NCBI RefSeq assembly: GCF_001050155.1 | Contig: NZ_LFVY01000004.1 | Coordinates: 248,001 to 312,000 of the forward strand | Direction of reading: 5' to 3' | DNA from: Nitratireductor soli | Lineage (GTDB): Bacteria; Pseudomonadota; Alphaproteobacteria; Rhizobiales; Rhizobiaceae | DNA length: 64,000 nt | Translations under genes and position numbers: made by a program | In this document: one piece after another, positions 56,273-64,000 of the stretch | Layout: each line of letters starts with the position of its first letter | Position numbering within the stretch: position 1 is the first letter of the stretch | The notes under the pieces: generated by a model | Databases searched by the model: none | The model's input: the letters and a program-made list of their open reading frames with translations, nothing else | What the model was told of the DNA's origin: nothing

Positions 56273-57022
56273 ATGCGAACGTTGTTTGATCGATTCTACA
56301 CGCTTGGCATCTGGCTGCAGGCCCTGATCGTTACCCTTTCTGCCACGATCGGTGCCGATCTTCTGACACTTTTCTTCTATTCGATCTTCTTTTCCGACCG
56401 TTTGACGCTCGATCTCATCTTGACGGCGATCATCACCGTCGCGATCGCCTATCCGATCAGTTATGTTTTCCTGAGCAAGACGGCGATGGTTGCGCGTCTG
56501 GCGGTCGAACTGGACAAGGCGGCAACCACCGATTTTCTGACCGGTCTGCGCAACCGTCGCGACTTCATGCAGGCGGCGCAGGATCAGATCAATGGTGCGA
56601 TGTCGTCCGCCGGCGCCGTCCTTTTCGTCGATGTCGACCATTTCAAACGCATCAACGATCAATTCGGCCATGCCGAGGGCGACCGCATCCTGGTGCTGGT
56701 CGCCGAGGCCATTCGCGCCAGCGTGCGCGATGAAGACATTGCCGCGCGTGTCGGCGGCGAGGAATTCGCCATCTTCATGCCGGGCGCAGATCTGCCGGCG
56801 GCCCGTCGCGTTTCCGAGCGCATCTGGTTGAACTGCCGCCTTGTCGCACGCGGTTCGGACCAAGGTGGAATCACCACCACCGTCAGCATCGGCCTGTCGA
56901 TGCATCGTCCGCACCAATCGCTGGATGATCTGCTGAAGGAAGCCGATTCCCTTCTCTACAAGGCCAAGAAGGCTGGCCGCGACCAGGTCGCGCACATTCA
57001 GCCCCATGAGGTCGTTGCCTGA
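56273..57022 (+). CDS. Membrane-anchored diguanylate cyclase
   Basis: The protein of about 249 residues has two transmembrane helices (about 10-38 and 45-68) followed at once by a GGDEF domain (about 80-240). Visible motifs are [13 protein letters not shown], the metal site [20 protein letters not shown], and an intact signature [12 protein letters not shown], with TVSIGLSM after it. It should make cyclic di-GMP. No RxxD inhibitory site is seen just before the signature (RDED lies 9 residues ahead and may serve). A GTG three codons upstream (56264) is an alternative start. A tRNA-Pro follows on the other strand. Confidence 0.9.
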   Translation: MRTLFDRFYTLGIWLQALIVTLSATIGADLLTLFFYSIFFSDRLTLDLILTAIITVAIAYPISYVFLSKTAMVARLAVELDKAATTDFLTGLRNRRDFMQAAQDQINGAMSSAGAVLFVDVDHFKRINDQFGHAEGDRILVLVAEAIRASVRDEDIAARVGGEEFAIFMPGADLPAARRVSERIWLNCRLVARGSDQGGITTTVSIGLSMHRPHQSLDDLLKEADSLLYKAKKAGRDQVAHIQPHEVVA

Positions 57023-57092
57023 GGGCAAGCGGAGCGTCAGCGTACCGGTTGAAGAAACCGGTTCAAGCTCCAGGAAAATACACAAGAAAAAC

Positions 57093-57169
57093 TGGTCGGA
57101 GTGGCAGGATTCGAACCTGCGACCCCCTCGTCCCGAACGAGGTGCGCTACCAGGCTGCGCTACACTCCG
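57093..57169 (-). tRNA. tRNA-Pro (anticodon CGG)
   Basis: On the minus strand: acceptor CGGAGTG pairs with CACTCCG, D arm with GCGCAGCCTGGTAGCGC, anticodon arm CTCGT-TCGGG-ACGAG with CGG, and T arm GCAGG-TTCGAAT-CCTGC. The discriminator is A and CCA is encoded. It reads CCG proline codons. Confidence 0.96.
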
Positions 57170-57226
57170 TGACCAGACCGCGGGCTTATAGCGGTCACAT
57201 CGGTTCTCCGCAAGATGAAACCGTCA

Positions 57227-58690
57227 TCAATAGGGGCTTTCGACGTCGCCCATCTCCACATAAACGGATTTGAGTTGCGAATAGTGCGCCAGTGCCGCGC
57301 GGGCGTTCTCGCGGCCGATGCCGGATTGCTTGAAACCGCCGAAGGGCAATTCGACCGGAGTCAGATTATAGGCGTTGATCCAACACGTGCCGGCGTCCAG
57401 TGCAGCGATGACGCGGTGCGCGCGCGCAAGGTCGCGCGTGAAGACGCCGGCGGCGAGGCCGAATTCGGTGTCATTGGCGCGTGCGATCACCTCATCCTCC
57501 TCCTCGAATGTCAGGACGCTCATCACCGGCCCGAAAATCTCCTCGCGCGCAATGCGCATGTGATCGCCCACTTCGGTGAAGATGGTCGGCTCCACGTAGT
57601 AGCCGCCTTCGAACCCCTGGAGCTTCGGCGTGCCGCCGCCCAGGTGAAGGGTTGCGCCTTCCTCCTGGCCAATGGCGATGTAGCCCATCACCTTGTCGCG
57701 TTGCGCCCGGCTGATCAGCGGGCCGAGATGCGTCTCCGGGTCGAGCGGGTCGCCGAGGCGGATTGCCTTGGTGCGCCGGGTCAGATCGTCGAGGAAGTGC
57801 TCGTAAATGCCCTTCTGCACGAAGACACGCGTGCCGTTCGAGCAGATCTGACCGGTCGAATAGAAATTGGCAAGAAGCGCGCCCCCAACGGCGTTTTTGA
57901 CATCGGCGTCGTCGAAGACGATCAGCGGCGACTTGCCGCCCAGTTCCATCGTCGCGTGTTTCATCTTGCCGCCGGCGAGAGCCTGAACCTTCCTGCCGGT
58001 CTCGACGGACCCGGTGAGCGACACTTTGGCCGTTGCCGGATGGGTGACGAGGGTCGCGCCAACATTCCCTAGCCCCTGGACGACATTGAAGAGCCCGTCG
58101 GGCAGGCCGGCCTCGGTGAAGATTTCGGCGAGCGCCAGGGCGGTAAGCGGCGTCAGTTCCGACGGCTTGAACACCATGGCGTTGCCCATGGCGAGCGCCG
58201 GCGCCGCCTTCCAGCCGGCGATCTGGATCGGATAATTCCACGCGCCGATGCCGACGCAGACGCCGAGCGGCTCGCGGCGGGTATAGCCGAAGGACTGGCC
58301 GAGATCGACCTGTTCCCCGGTGAAGGAGGCAACGGCGCCACCGAAAAACTCCAGCGCCTCGGCGGCCGACGGCGCGTCGGCCACCAGCGTTTCCTGCAAC
58401 GCCTTGCCCGTGTTCAAGGTCTCGAGCCTGGCAAGATCGTCATTGCGCGCCAGGACAAGTTCCGCCGCGCGGCGTAGGATCCGCCCGCGCTCCACCGGCT
58501 TGAGCCTCGCCCAGGCGGGCTGCGCGGAACGCGCCGCTTCCATGGCCAGTTCAACGATGTTCTCGGTGGCCGAATGCACGCGGGCGATGGTCTCTCCCGT
58601 GGCCGGATAAAGGACGTCGATAACCGCGCCTTGCTCGTCTTCCACATAGCGGCCGTTGATGTAGTGCGATGCTTTTGGCTGCGCGCGCAT
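57227..58690 (-). CDS. betB: Betaine-aldehyde dehydrogenase
   Basis: BetB oxidises betaine aldehyde to glycine betaine with NAD(P), giving an osmoprotectant. The 487-residue aldehyde dehydrogenase has the cofactor region [20 protein letters not shown], the catalytic glutamate in TMELGGKSP and the catalytic cysteine in [14 protein letters not shown], with [13 protein letters not shown] near the C-terminus. These match BetB well. ATG 58690 follows an upstream frame of doubtful coding value. It is the last gene of betI-betA-betB, 25 bases after betA. Confidence 0.94.
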   Translation of the reverse strand: MRAQPKASHYINGRYVEDEQGAVIDVLYPATGETIARVHSATENIVELAMEAARSAQPAWARLKPVERGRILRRAAELVLARNDDLARLETLNTGKALQETLVADAPSAAEALEFFGGAVASFTGEQVDLGQSFGYTRREPLGVCVGIGAWNYPIQIAGWKAAPALAMGNAMVFKPSELTPLTALALAEIFTEAGLPDGLFNVVQGLGNVGATLVTHPATAKVSLTGSVETGRKVQALAGGKMKHATMELGGKSPLIVFDDADVKNAVGGALLANFYSTGQICSNGTRVFVQKGIYEHFLDDLTRRTKAIRLGDPLDPETHLGPLISRAQRDKVMGYIAIGQEEGATLHLGGGTPKLQGFEGGYYVEPTIFTEVGDHMRIAREEIFGPVMSVLTFEEEDEVIARANDTEFGLAAGVFTRDLARAHRVIAALDAGTCWINAYNLTPVELPFGGFKQSGIGRENARAALAHYSQLKSVYVEMGDVESPY

Positions 58691-58715
58691 GCTTGCTCCG
58701 GTGACTGCCCTGACC

Positions 58716-60368
58716 CTAGCGATCCGAGTCCCGCCAGCGCGGGTTGATCCAGGGTTCCTGATTTGACGGCTCGAGCGGCGTCTTGTCCAGCAAATGGTCC
58801 GCCGCCTTCTCGCCGACCATGATCGACGGCGCGTTGAGATTGCCGTTGGTGATGCGTGGGAAGATGGAGGAATCGGCGACCCGAAGACCATCGACGCCGA
58901 TCACCCGGCACTTTTCGTCAACCACGCTTGAGCGGTCGTCCCTGGCGCCCATGCGGCAGGTGCCGCAGGGGTGATAGGCGCTTTCGGCATGCTGGCGGAT
59001 GAAATCGTCAAGTTCCGCGTCCGATTGCACATCTTCGCCAGGGGCGATCTCGCGGCCACGATACGGGCTGAAGGCTGCTTGGGAAAAGATCTCGCGGGTG
59101 AGGCGGATGCAGTGGCGGAAGTCGCTCCAGTCGTCGGGATGCGACATGTAGTTGAAGCGGATTTCCGGCTTCTCCCAGGCATCCGGAGAGGCCAGCCGCA
59201 CCGTGCCGCGCGACTTCGAACGCATCGGCCCCACATGCGCCTGGAAGCCATGGCTCCTGGCTGCCGCCTTGCCGTCATAGCGGATGGCGACGGGCAGGAA
59301 ATGATACTGGATATCGGGATAGTCGACGCCGGCGCGCGAGCGCAGGAAGGCGCCTGCCTCGAAATGGTTCGATGTTCCAAGGCCCGATTTGAAGAACAGC
59401 CATTCGGCGCCGATCAAGGCTTTCGAAACGAGGTTGAGCTTCGAATAGAGCGTGACGGGTTTCAGCGATTCCTGCTGGATGTAGAGTTCGAGATGGTCCT
59501 GCAGATTGCCGCCGACGCCCGGCCGGTCGGCGACCACCTCGATGCCGTTCTGCCGCAAATGCGCCGCCGGGCCGATGCCCGACAGCATCAGCAGTTTCGG
59601 TGAATTGACCGCCGAGGCGGCGATGACGACTTCACGCCGCGCCCTGACCCGTTGAATCTGCCCGCGTCTCTCGATCTCCACGCCGATGGCGCGTTGATTC
59701 TCGATGACAATACGCTGCGCGAAGCCGTTGATCAGATTCACGTTCGGGCGTTTCAAGGCGGGCTTCAGATAGGCATTGGCCGTCGACCACCGGCGGCCCT
59801 TATGGATGGTCTGTTCGAGCGCGCCGAACCCTTCCTGCTTGCCGCCATTATAGTCGTCCGTCGGCTCGAAACCGGCCTGGCGGCCTGCCTCGACGAAGGC
59901 CGCAAACAGCGGGTTGTCCCGTGGGCCACGGCGCACGTGCAGGGGCCCGTTCAAGCCGCGCCACCCAGCCTCGCCCTCCGGTGCATTCTCCATGCGCTTG
60001 AAATAGGGCAGCACATCGGCAAAGCCCCAGCCGGCCGCGCCCTGTTCGGCCCAGTAATCAAAGTCGCGTGCATGGCCGCGCACATAGACCATGCCGTTGA
60101 TCGATGAGGACCCGCCGACCACCTTGCCGCGCGGCGTGGCGAGCACGCGGCCGCCCAGATGCGGCTCGGGCTGGCTCTCGAAGCCCCAGTCGTAGCGGGC
60201 CATGTTCATGGGAAAGGAGAGGGCGGCCGGCATCTGGATGAAGGGGCCGATATCGCTGCCGCCATATTCGATGACGATGACCGAGTGCTGGCCATCCTCG
60301 GACAGGCGATAGGCAAGTGCGGCTCCGGCCGAACCGGAGCCGATGATGATGAAATCGGCTTCAAGCAC
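58716..60368 (-). CDS. betA: Choline dehydrogenase
   Basis: BetA is a membrane-associated FAD-dependent GMC oxidoreductase that oxidises choline to betaine aldehyde. The 550-residue protein starts [20 protein letters not shown] with the FAD loop. Other blocks are [19 protein letters not shown], the active-site HPCGTCRMG and the C-terminal [20 protein letters not shown]. The start is GTG at 60368, overlapping the end of betI by 8 bases. A longer open frame upstream runs inside betI and is not used. Confidence 0.95.
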   Translation of the reverse strand: MLEADFIIIGSGSAGAALAYRLSEDGQHSVIVIEYGGSDIGPFIQMPAALSFPMNMARYDWGFESQPEPHLGGRVLATPRGKVVGGSSSINGMVYVRGHARDFDYWAEQGAAGWGFADVLPYFKRMENAPEGEAGWRGLNGPLHVRRGPRDNPLFAAFVEAGRQAGFEPTDDYNGGKQEGFGALEQTIHKGRRWSTANAYLKPALKRPNVNLINGFAQRIVIENQRAIGVEIERRGQIQRVRARREVVIAASAVNSPKLLMLSGIGPAAHLRQNGIEVVADRPGVGGNLQDHLELYIQQESLKPVTLYSKLNLVSKALIGAEWLFFKSGLGTSNHFEAGAFLRSRAGVDYPDIQYHFLPVAIRYDGKAAARSHGFQAHVGPMRSKSRGTVRLASPDAWEKPEIRFNYMSHPDDWSDFRHCIRLTREIFSQAAFSPYRGREIAPGEDVQSDAELDDFIRQHAESAYHPCGTCRMGARDDRSSVVDEKCRVIGVDGLRVADSSIFPRITNGNLNAPSIMVGEKAADHLLDKTPLEPSNQEPWINPRWRDSDR

Positions 60369-60948
60369 GATGCGTGCTCCGCGCCAGCGCCATATCGAGA
60401 TGGTCTTCGACCAGCGCGATCGCTGCCGCTGAATCTGCGACACCTTCGCCGAGCGCGCGGCGCAGATAAAGCCCGTCGATGAGCGCGGCGATCCCCTGCG
60501 CGGTGCGGATGGCGTCCGGCCTGTCGAACTGGGCAAGGCCGCTTAGAAGATCGCTGTGAAGCCGCCGCACATAGATGCGGAACAGGCGGCCAAGGGCCGC
60601 ATTGCGCCGCGCCTCGACATAGAACGCAAGCCAGGCCGCTATGATCTCGGGCCGGAACTGCTCCTGCGAAAGGTTGACACGGATCAGCGCGCGGACCCGG
60701 TCGACCCCGGCGAGCGGAGCAATCGCCGGGCGCACTTGCGCACCCAGCTCGGCCAGGATGTGGCGCATGGTGGCGAACAGGAGATCGTCCTTGCCGCCGA
60801 AGTAATGGTGGGCAAGCGCCGCCGAGACGCCGGCGCGCCCGGCAATGTCGGACATCGTCACATCGAGCGCGCCGCGCTCACCGACGGCGCTGATGGCCGC
60901 GTCGATCAATGCACGGCGGCGTATGGGTTCCATTCCGATCTTGGGCAT
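60361..60948 (-). CDS. betI: TetR-family transcriptional repressor BetI
   Basis: BetI represses the bet genes and is released by choline. The 195-residue protein starts [18 protein letters not shown], closely like BetI of E. coli, followed by a TetR helix-turn-helix ([28 protein letters not shown]). The C-terminal ligand domain keeps [12 protein letters not shown]. It is first in the minus-strand operon and lies 17 bases downstream of a palindromic operator. No purine-rich ribosome binding site is visible just before the ATG, which is unusual. Confidence 0.94.
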   Translation of the reverse strand: MPKIGMEPIRRRALIDAAISAVGERGALDVTMSDIAGRAGVSAALAHHYFGGKDDLLFATMRHILAELGAQVRPAIAPLAGVDRVRALIRVNLSQEQFRPEIIAAWLAFYVEARRNAALGRLFRIYVRRLHSDLLSGLAQFDRPDAIRTAQGIAALIDGLYLRRALGEGVADSAAAIALVEDHLDMALARSTHRA

Positions 60949-60964
60949 GGAGGAGGATTTATTA

Positions 60965-60984
60965 TTGATTGATCAGTCAATCAA
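60965..60984. promoter_or_regulatory. Palindromic operator candidate for BetI
   Basis: TTGATTGA-TCAG-TCAATCAA is a perfect 8-bp inverted repeat with 4-base spacer, 17 bases upstream of the betI start. Its position and symmetry fit a TetR-family autoregulatory site. Confidence 0.7.
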
Positions 60985-61193
60985 GAAAAATCGAATTTTC
61001 GACACTTCACCAAATGCGTCTTCGCCGAAACTGTTTGGAGGAAATCAAGCCTGATGGCGGGCTTTCACCCAAATGGGTGATTGTTTGTCAGCGCTGCGAG
61101 TGGATGAATTCAACGCATGCCGCACGGGCCCGCCATCCCCGGGGACACCGGCTCGCAGGCTCTGAATCTGGATAATCTCTGAGAGGATAAAGA

Positions 61194-62069
61194 ATGCTTC
61201 GCATAACGGAACGTCGGTTGGGGGCGTCGCTGTGCGCCTGCGCCGCGGCACTTGCCCTGGCAGGGTGCTCGAGCGGCGGTAGCAGCAATGGCGGCGGCTT
61301 CAAGACCACGGCTGGAGGTCTCGTGGCCACCGCGGCGGTGACGGAGGATGGCATCGGCCTGTCCGCAAATCCCGAGACAACCTCGGCCAAAATCGATGTC
61401 AAGTCGGACACCGTCGAGATGGCTTTCACGGGTGGCGGCCTCGATGGCCGCAAAATCCTGTTCGAGATGAGCGACGATTCCGACGGCGTTGTCGAAGGGG
61501 ATGCAGTTGCTGCCAGCCTTGAGTCCGGCGAGGACGCAGGCAATCTGACGGCGCTCTTCGAGGAAGACAAGGCTGCCTTCGCTGGCTACGTTTCCATCGA
61601 AAAGGGCGATTGGGACGACCCGGAAGAAGGCGATACGGTGCAGCTTTATGCGCTCTATGGCAGCAACCCGGCGCACAAGGCCCACAGCCTGCCCGGCGCG
61701 AATGACGAACTTTCCTATGAAGGCCGCCTGGTTGGCGTTGCGACGGATGGGCCGGCCAGCGCTGGAAGTGTGATCGGCGACGTTGCGATTACCGCCAATT
61801 TCGGTGACGGCAGCGTCGAAGGAACGATCGGCAATCTCAAATACGAGGACGATTCCGACTTCGGCGGCGGCGACATCGCTTTCGCAGCCGAGATGAGCAA
61901 CGACAAGGCGTCCTACGCGGGAGATACCGTCACCATGGGCGGTGCTTCGGCCACGGGATCGGTGGAAGGGGGCTTCTACGGCGCTGAAGCTGCCGAGACG
62001 GCGGGGGCGATCTTTGCCGAGCGGGACGACAACAGACTGCTTGGCGCATACCGCGCGGACAAGCAGTGA
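61194..62069 (+). CDS. TbpB-like surface lipoprotein (Slam substrate candidate)
   Basis: The 291-residue protein has a lipoprotein signal ending in LAGC (lipidated C25) followed by a Ser/Gly-rich tether (SSGGSSNGGG). The mature protein is rich in Asp, Gly and beta-pattern residues and closes with the eight-strand barrel signature of TbpB-like lipoproteins: GSVEGGFYGAEAAETAGAIFAE and a final LLGAYRADKQ. AGAGGATAAAG precedes the ATG. The ligand is unknown. The Slam gene begins 19 bases after its stop, the standard arrangement of exporter and cargo. Confidence 0.82.
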   Translation: MLRITERRLGASLCACAAALALAGCSSGGSSNGGGFKTTAGGLVATAAVTEDGIGLSANPETTSAKIDVKSDTVEMAFTGGGLDGRKILFEMSDDSDGVVEGDAVAASLESGEDAGNLTALFEEDKAAFAGYVSIEKGDWDDPEEGDTVQLYALYGSNPAHKAHSLPGANDELSYEGRLVGVATDGPASAGSVIGDVAITANFGDGSVEGTIGNLKYEDDSDFGGGDIAFAAEMSNDKASYAGDTVTMGGASATGSVEGGFYGAEAAETAGAIFAERDDNRLLGAYRADKQ

Positions 62070-62088
62070 TAATGTCTTCCGCCCGGTC

Positions 62089-63411
62089 ATGATCGACCTT
62101 CCACTGAAGCGAAGGCGGAAGCGGCAACGCTTCCGCCTTCTCCTGCCCGCCTTGCTCGCAGTTGCCTTTGCCAGTCCGGTGCCGGCCGCCTTCGCGCAAT
62201 CCTCCTACGAGACGCTGCTGTCGCTTATGGGCGAGGGGCGCTACGACGAGGCGCGCGGCTTTGCCGCAAGGATCGCCGGCAGCGAGACGGTAAAGCGGAA
62301 CAATCTCGCTTTTCTGGAAGCGCTCATACACAAGCGCGAGAGACGCTTCGCCGAGGCGGCGCGCCGATTGTCCGACCTGCTCGATGCCGATCCCGCTCAG
62401 GGCAGGGTGCGGCAGGAACTGGCGCATTCGCTGTTCCTGATGCGCGACGACGATCGCGCGCGCTATCATTTCGAGTTCCTGAAGAGCACCGTCGAAAGCG
62501 CGCGGTTGCACGCGGTCTACGACCGCTTCCTTGTCGCCATCCGCAATCGTCGGCCCTGGACGCTGGGTGGCTTCGTCGGCTTCGCCCCGAGCACGAACAT
62601 CAATGACGGTACATCGAGCGAGACTGTCCATATTGCAGGCATCCCTTTCACGAATGCGAACGCCGCAAAGAGCGGCGTCGGCCTGTCCTACGGGTTTTCG
62701 GGGAGCTATCGCTTCGATCTCGGCCCGCAATGGGCGCTGACGCTGGGCGGCTCCCTGTCCGGCGCGAGCTACACCGAATCGCGCTTCGACCGGCTGACGC
62801 TGCGCGGCACGTCCGAACTGTCGCGGGATATCGGCGGTTGGCACGTGGGAGCGGGCCTTGCCGGCGAGCGAAATCTCAGCGGCTGGCGCGGTTACGGCAC
62901 CGGCTACGGTCCCTATGTCACCGCGCGCCGGCACATGGGCACGAAAGGCACGCTCGACGCGCGCCTGTCATGGATGCAACGCCGCTACGATACCGTGTCG
63001 GCCTACGATGGCTGGGAAGCCGATATTCTTCTTGGCTACCGGCATATCTTCTCGCCCCGGCTCGCCGCATCGCTGAGTGTGTCAGCCGGCAGGGTACACA
63101 CTACGAGTGGCTTCACTTCGTACGACAGTGTGCAGCCGGGCGTTTCGGCGGACTATCTGGTGAACGCAAACCTCATCCTGCACGCCAGCGCGTCCTACGA
63201 ACATCGCGCTTATCAAGGCCAGTTTCCCCTGACCGGCACGCCACGGCGCGACGAGCGCTATACGCTCGGCGTGGGAGCCACATTGCGTGGCCTGTCCTTT
63301 CAGGGCTTCGTTCCGCGCATCAACTACGAATATCACCACACCGCCTCGAATGTTGAATTGTTCGAGCGGTCGCGCCACGGTGTCGGTCTGATGATCACAA
63401 AACGATACTGA
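62089..63411 (+). CDS. Surface lipoprotein assembly modifier (Slam, DUF560) outer-membrane translocator
   Basis: The 440-residue protein has a signal peptide (about 1-36, cleaved after PAAFA), a helical TPR-like N-terminal domain (about 38-150, with YDEARGFAARIAG and RVRQELAHSLFLMRDDDRA), and a C-terminal beta-barrel (about 175-440). The barrel shows alternating aromatic strands (GVGLSYGFSGSYRFDLG, GYGPYVTARRHMG, NLILHASASYEHRAYQG) and the terminal aromatic residue of outer-membrane proteins (GVGLMITKRY). This is the Slam/DUF560 layout, the translocator of the so-called type XI secretion system. It is probably cotranscribed with the upstream lipoprotein. Confidence 0.85.
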   Translation: MIDLPLKRRRKRQRFRLLLPALLAVAFASPVPAAFAQSSYETLLSLMGEGRYDEARGFAARIAGSETVKRNNLAFLEALIHKRERRFAEAARRLSDLLDADPAQGRVRQELAHSLFLMRDDDRARYHFEFLKSTVESARLHAVYDRFLVAIRNRRPWTLGGFVGFAPSTNINDGTSSETVHIAGIPFTNANAAKSGVGLSYGFSGSYRFDLGPQWALTLGGSLSGASYTESRFDRLTLRGTSELSRDIGGWHVGAGLAGERNLSGWRGYGTGYGPYVTARRHMGTKGTLDARLSWMQRRYDTVSAYDGWEADILLGYRHIFSPRLAASLSVSAGRVHTTSGFTSYDSVQPGVSADYLVNANLILHASASYEHRAYQGQFPLTGTPRRDERYTLGVGATLRGLSFQGFVPRINYEYHHTASNVELFERSRHGVGLMITKRY

Positions 63412-63420
63412 AAGATCGCC

Positions 63421-63453
63421 TGCATGAGGGCAGAACGATCCGTCCTTCATGCA
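63421..63453. terminator. Hairpin between convergent Slam and hydrolase genes
   Basis: TGCATGAGG pairs with CCTTCATGCA (one bulge) around a 14-base loop, 9 bases after the Slam stop. No T-tract; weak evidence for termination. Confidence 0.35.
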
Positions 63454-64000
63454 CGCTGCGCAAGAAAACCGGCATAGGCAGCGACCAGCGGGGCGAAATG
63501 CTGGTGGTAGATCAGCTGGCCGGCACCAGGAATCGTGTGCAGGGGAACGCCGCCGAAGGATTTCGCCAATGCACGAACTTCCTCGATCGGGTGTATGAAA
63601 TCCTGATCGCCATGGAGGAAAGCGGCCGGAAATGCGCCTTTGGAATGTTGTTCCCAGCGCGGCCTGGCCTGGTGGTAGAAGTCGTGCTTTACCGATTCTG
63701 CCGAACTGGTGAGGAACTTGCGCCCGCGCTCCCCGCCATGGGACGACGAATATTCCACCTTCAATATTGCGAGATCGGCACTGTTGATCTGATACATCTC
63801 GTCGAGGAATTTGCGTAGGACATCGGGCCGGCGCATGCGGCTCGTGTACAAATTCATCATCAGCGAAAAGAGCTTCCAGTTCTTGAGCGCCTGCGAAAAC
63901 ATCGCGGCGCGCAGGCGGCCGGTCTTGCTCGTGTCGTTGATTGGCCGCACACAGGCGCCGACGAAAGCGGCCGATGCGACGCGCTCCGGCCACCTCCGGC
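63447..64000 (-). CDS. Alpha/beta hydrolase (5' part beyond window)
   Basis: The frame runs off the right edge, so only the C-terminal 184 or so residues are present. They include RRWPERVASAAFVGACVRP after the nucleophile strand region. A cap-like helical segment follows (KNWKLFSLMMNLYTSRMRRP), then FPAAFLHGDQDFIHP with the acidic residue, and IPGAGQLIYHQHF with the catalytic histidine near the C-terminus. The nucleophile elbow (GxSxG) should lie outside the window. Substrate unknown. Confidence 0.8.
   Translation of the reverse strand, partial: RRWPERVASAAFVGACVRPINDTSKTGRLRAAMFSQALKNWKLFSLMMNLYTSRMRRPDVLRKFLDEMYQINSADLAILKVEYSSSHGGERGRKFLTSSAESVKHDFYHQARPRWEQHSKGAFPAAFLHGDQDFIHPIEEVRALAKSFGGVPLHTIPGAGQLIYHQHFAPLVAAYAGFLAQRA

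Noticed and set aside
57006-57273. Small plus-strand proteins with SNLRPPRP or CDPLVPNE motifs
   Set aside because: They are translations across the tRNA-Pro gene and are not real.

Overview
The window looks like a chromosomal segment of an alphaproteobacterium of the Hyphomicrobiales (Rhizobiales), most likely a Phyllobacteriaceae-type organism (Mesorhizobium/Nitratireductor/Hoeflea-like). The reasons are high G+C, several rhizobial syntenic blocks (ctaE-DUF983-surf1-ispH-thrB-rnhA; ccrM-HAD-mutY-DUF721-dsbA-smc-ppdK; cysD-cysNC-cysQ), a CcrM-type GANTC methyltransferase, an alphaproteobacterial LexA box (GTTC-N7-GTTC) and dispersed hairpin repeats of rhizobial type. The genus cannot be fixed from sequence reading alone.

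Layout. 0-4.1 kb: end of cytochrome c oxidase subunit III, DUF983, SURF1, isoprenoid (ispH), threonine (thrB) and RNase HI genes. 4.1-9.2 kb: peroxiredoxin, stand-alone DsbD N-terminal-domain protein, YqgE, and a large 7TM-PAS-GGDEF-EAL protein. 9.2-12.6 kb: thrC, M16 peptidase and RimJ-type acetyltransferase in one minus-strand operon. 12.8-25.1 kb: lipoprotein, two HAD phosphatases, VWA protein, ccrM, mutY, DUF721, two tandem DsbA-like genes, smc. 25-31.5 kb: methyltransferase, ppdK, DUF1499, MBL hydrolase. 31.6-42.9 kb: surface polysaccharide genes (galE, O-antigen ligase, manC, manB, DegT aminotransferase), interrupted at 35.9-40.1 kb by a DUF2793/C1q-like gene, tRNA-Gln and a lower-G+C cargo of hypothetical genes with one frameshifted lipoprotein gene. 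43.2-47.8 kb: sulfate activation (cysD, cysNC, cysQ) and fructokinase.

47.9-54.5 kb is the most informative part. It is a minus-strand mutagenesis operon, imuA-imuB-dnaE2, headed by an endonuclease III-like HhH-GPD glycosylase gene. The only promoter I can see is in front of the glycosylase gene. It reads TTGATT-N17-TATCAT, with a consensus LexA box filling the spacer, and predicts a leaderless transcript. The glycosylase therefore appears to be a built-in member of an SOS mutasome operon.

54.8-57.0 kb: two divergent GGDEF genes (one degenerate, one intact) separated by a 167-bp element with 32-bp perfect terminal inverted repeats. 57.1-61 kb: tRNA-Pro and the choline/betaine operon betI-betA-betB. 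61.2-63.4 kb: a surface-lipoprotein export pair, made of a TbpB-like lipoprotein followed directly by a Slam (DUF560) outer-membrane translocator. The window ends inside an alpha/beta hydrolase gene.

All assignments come from reading sequence and remembered family motifs; no database search was run.
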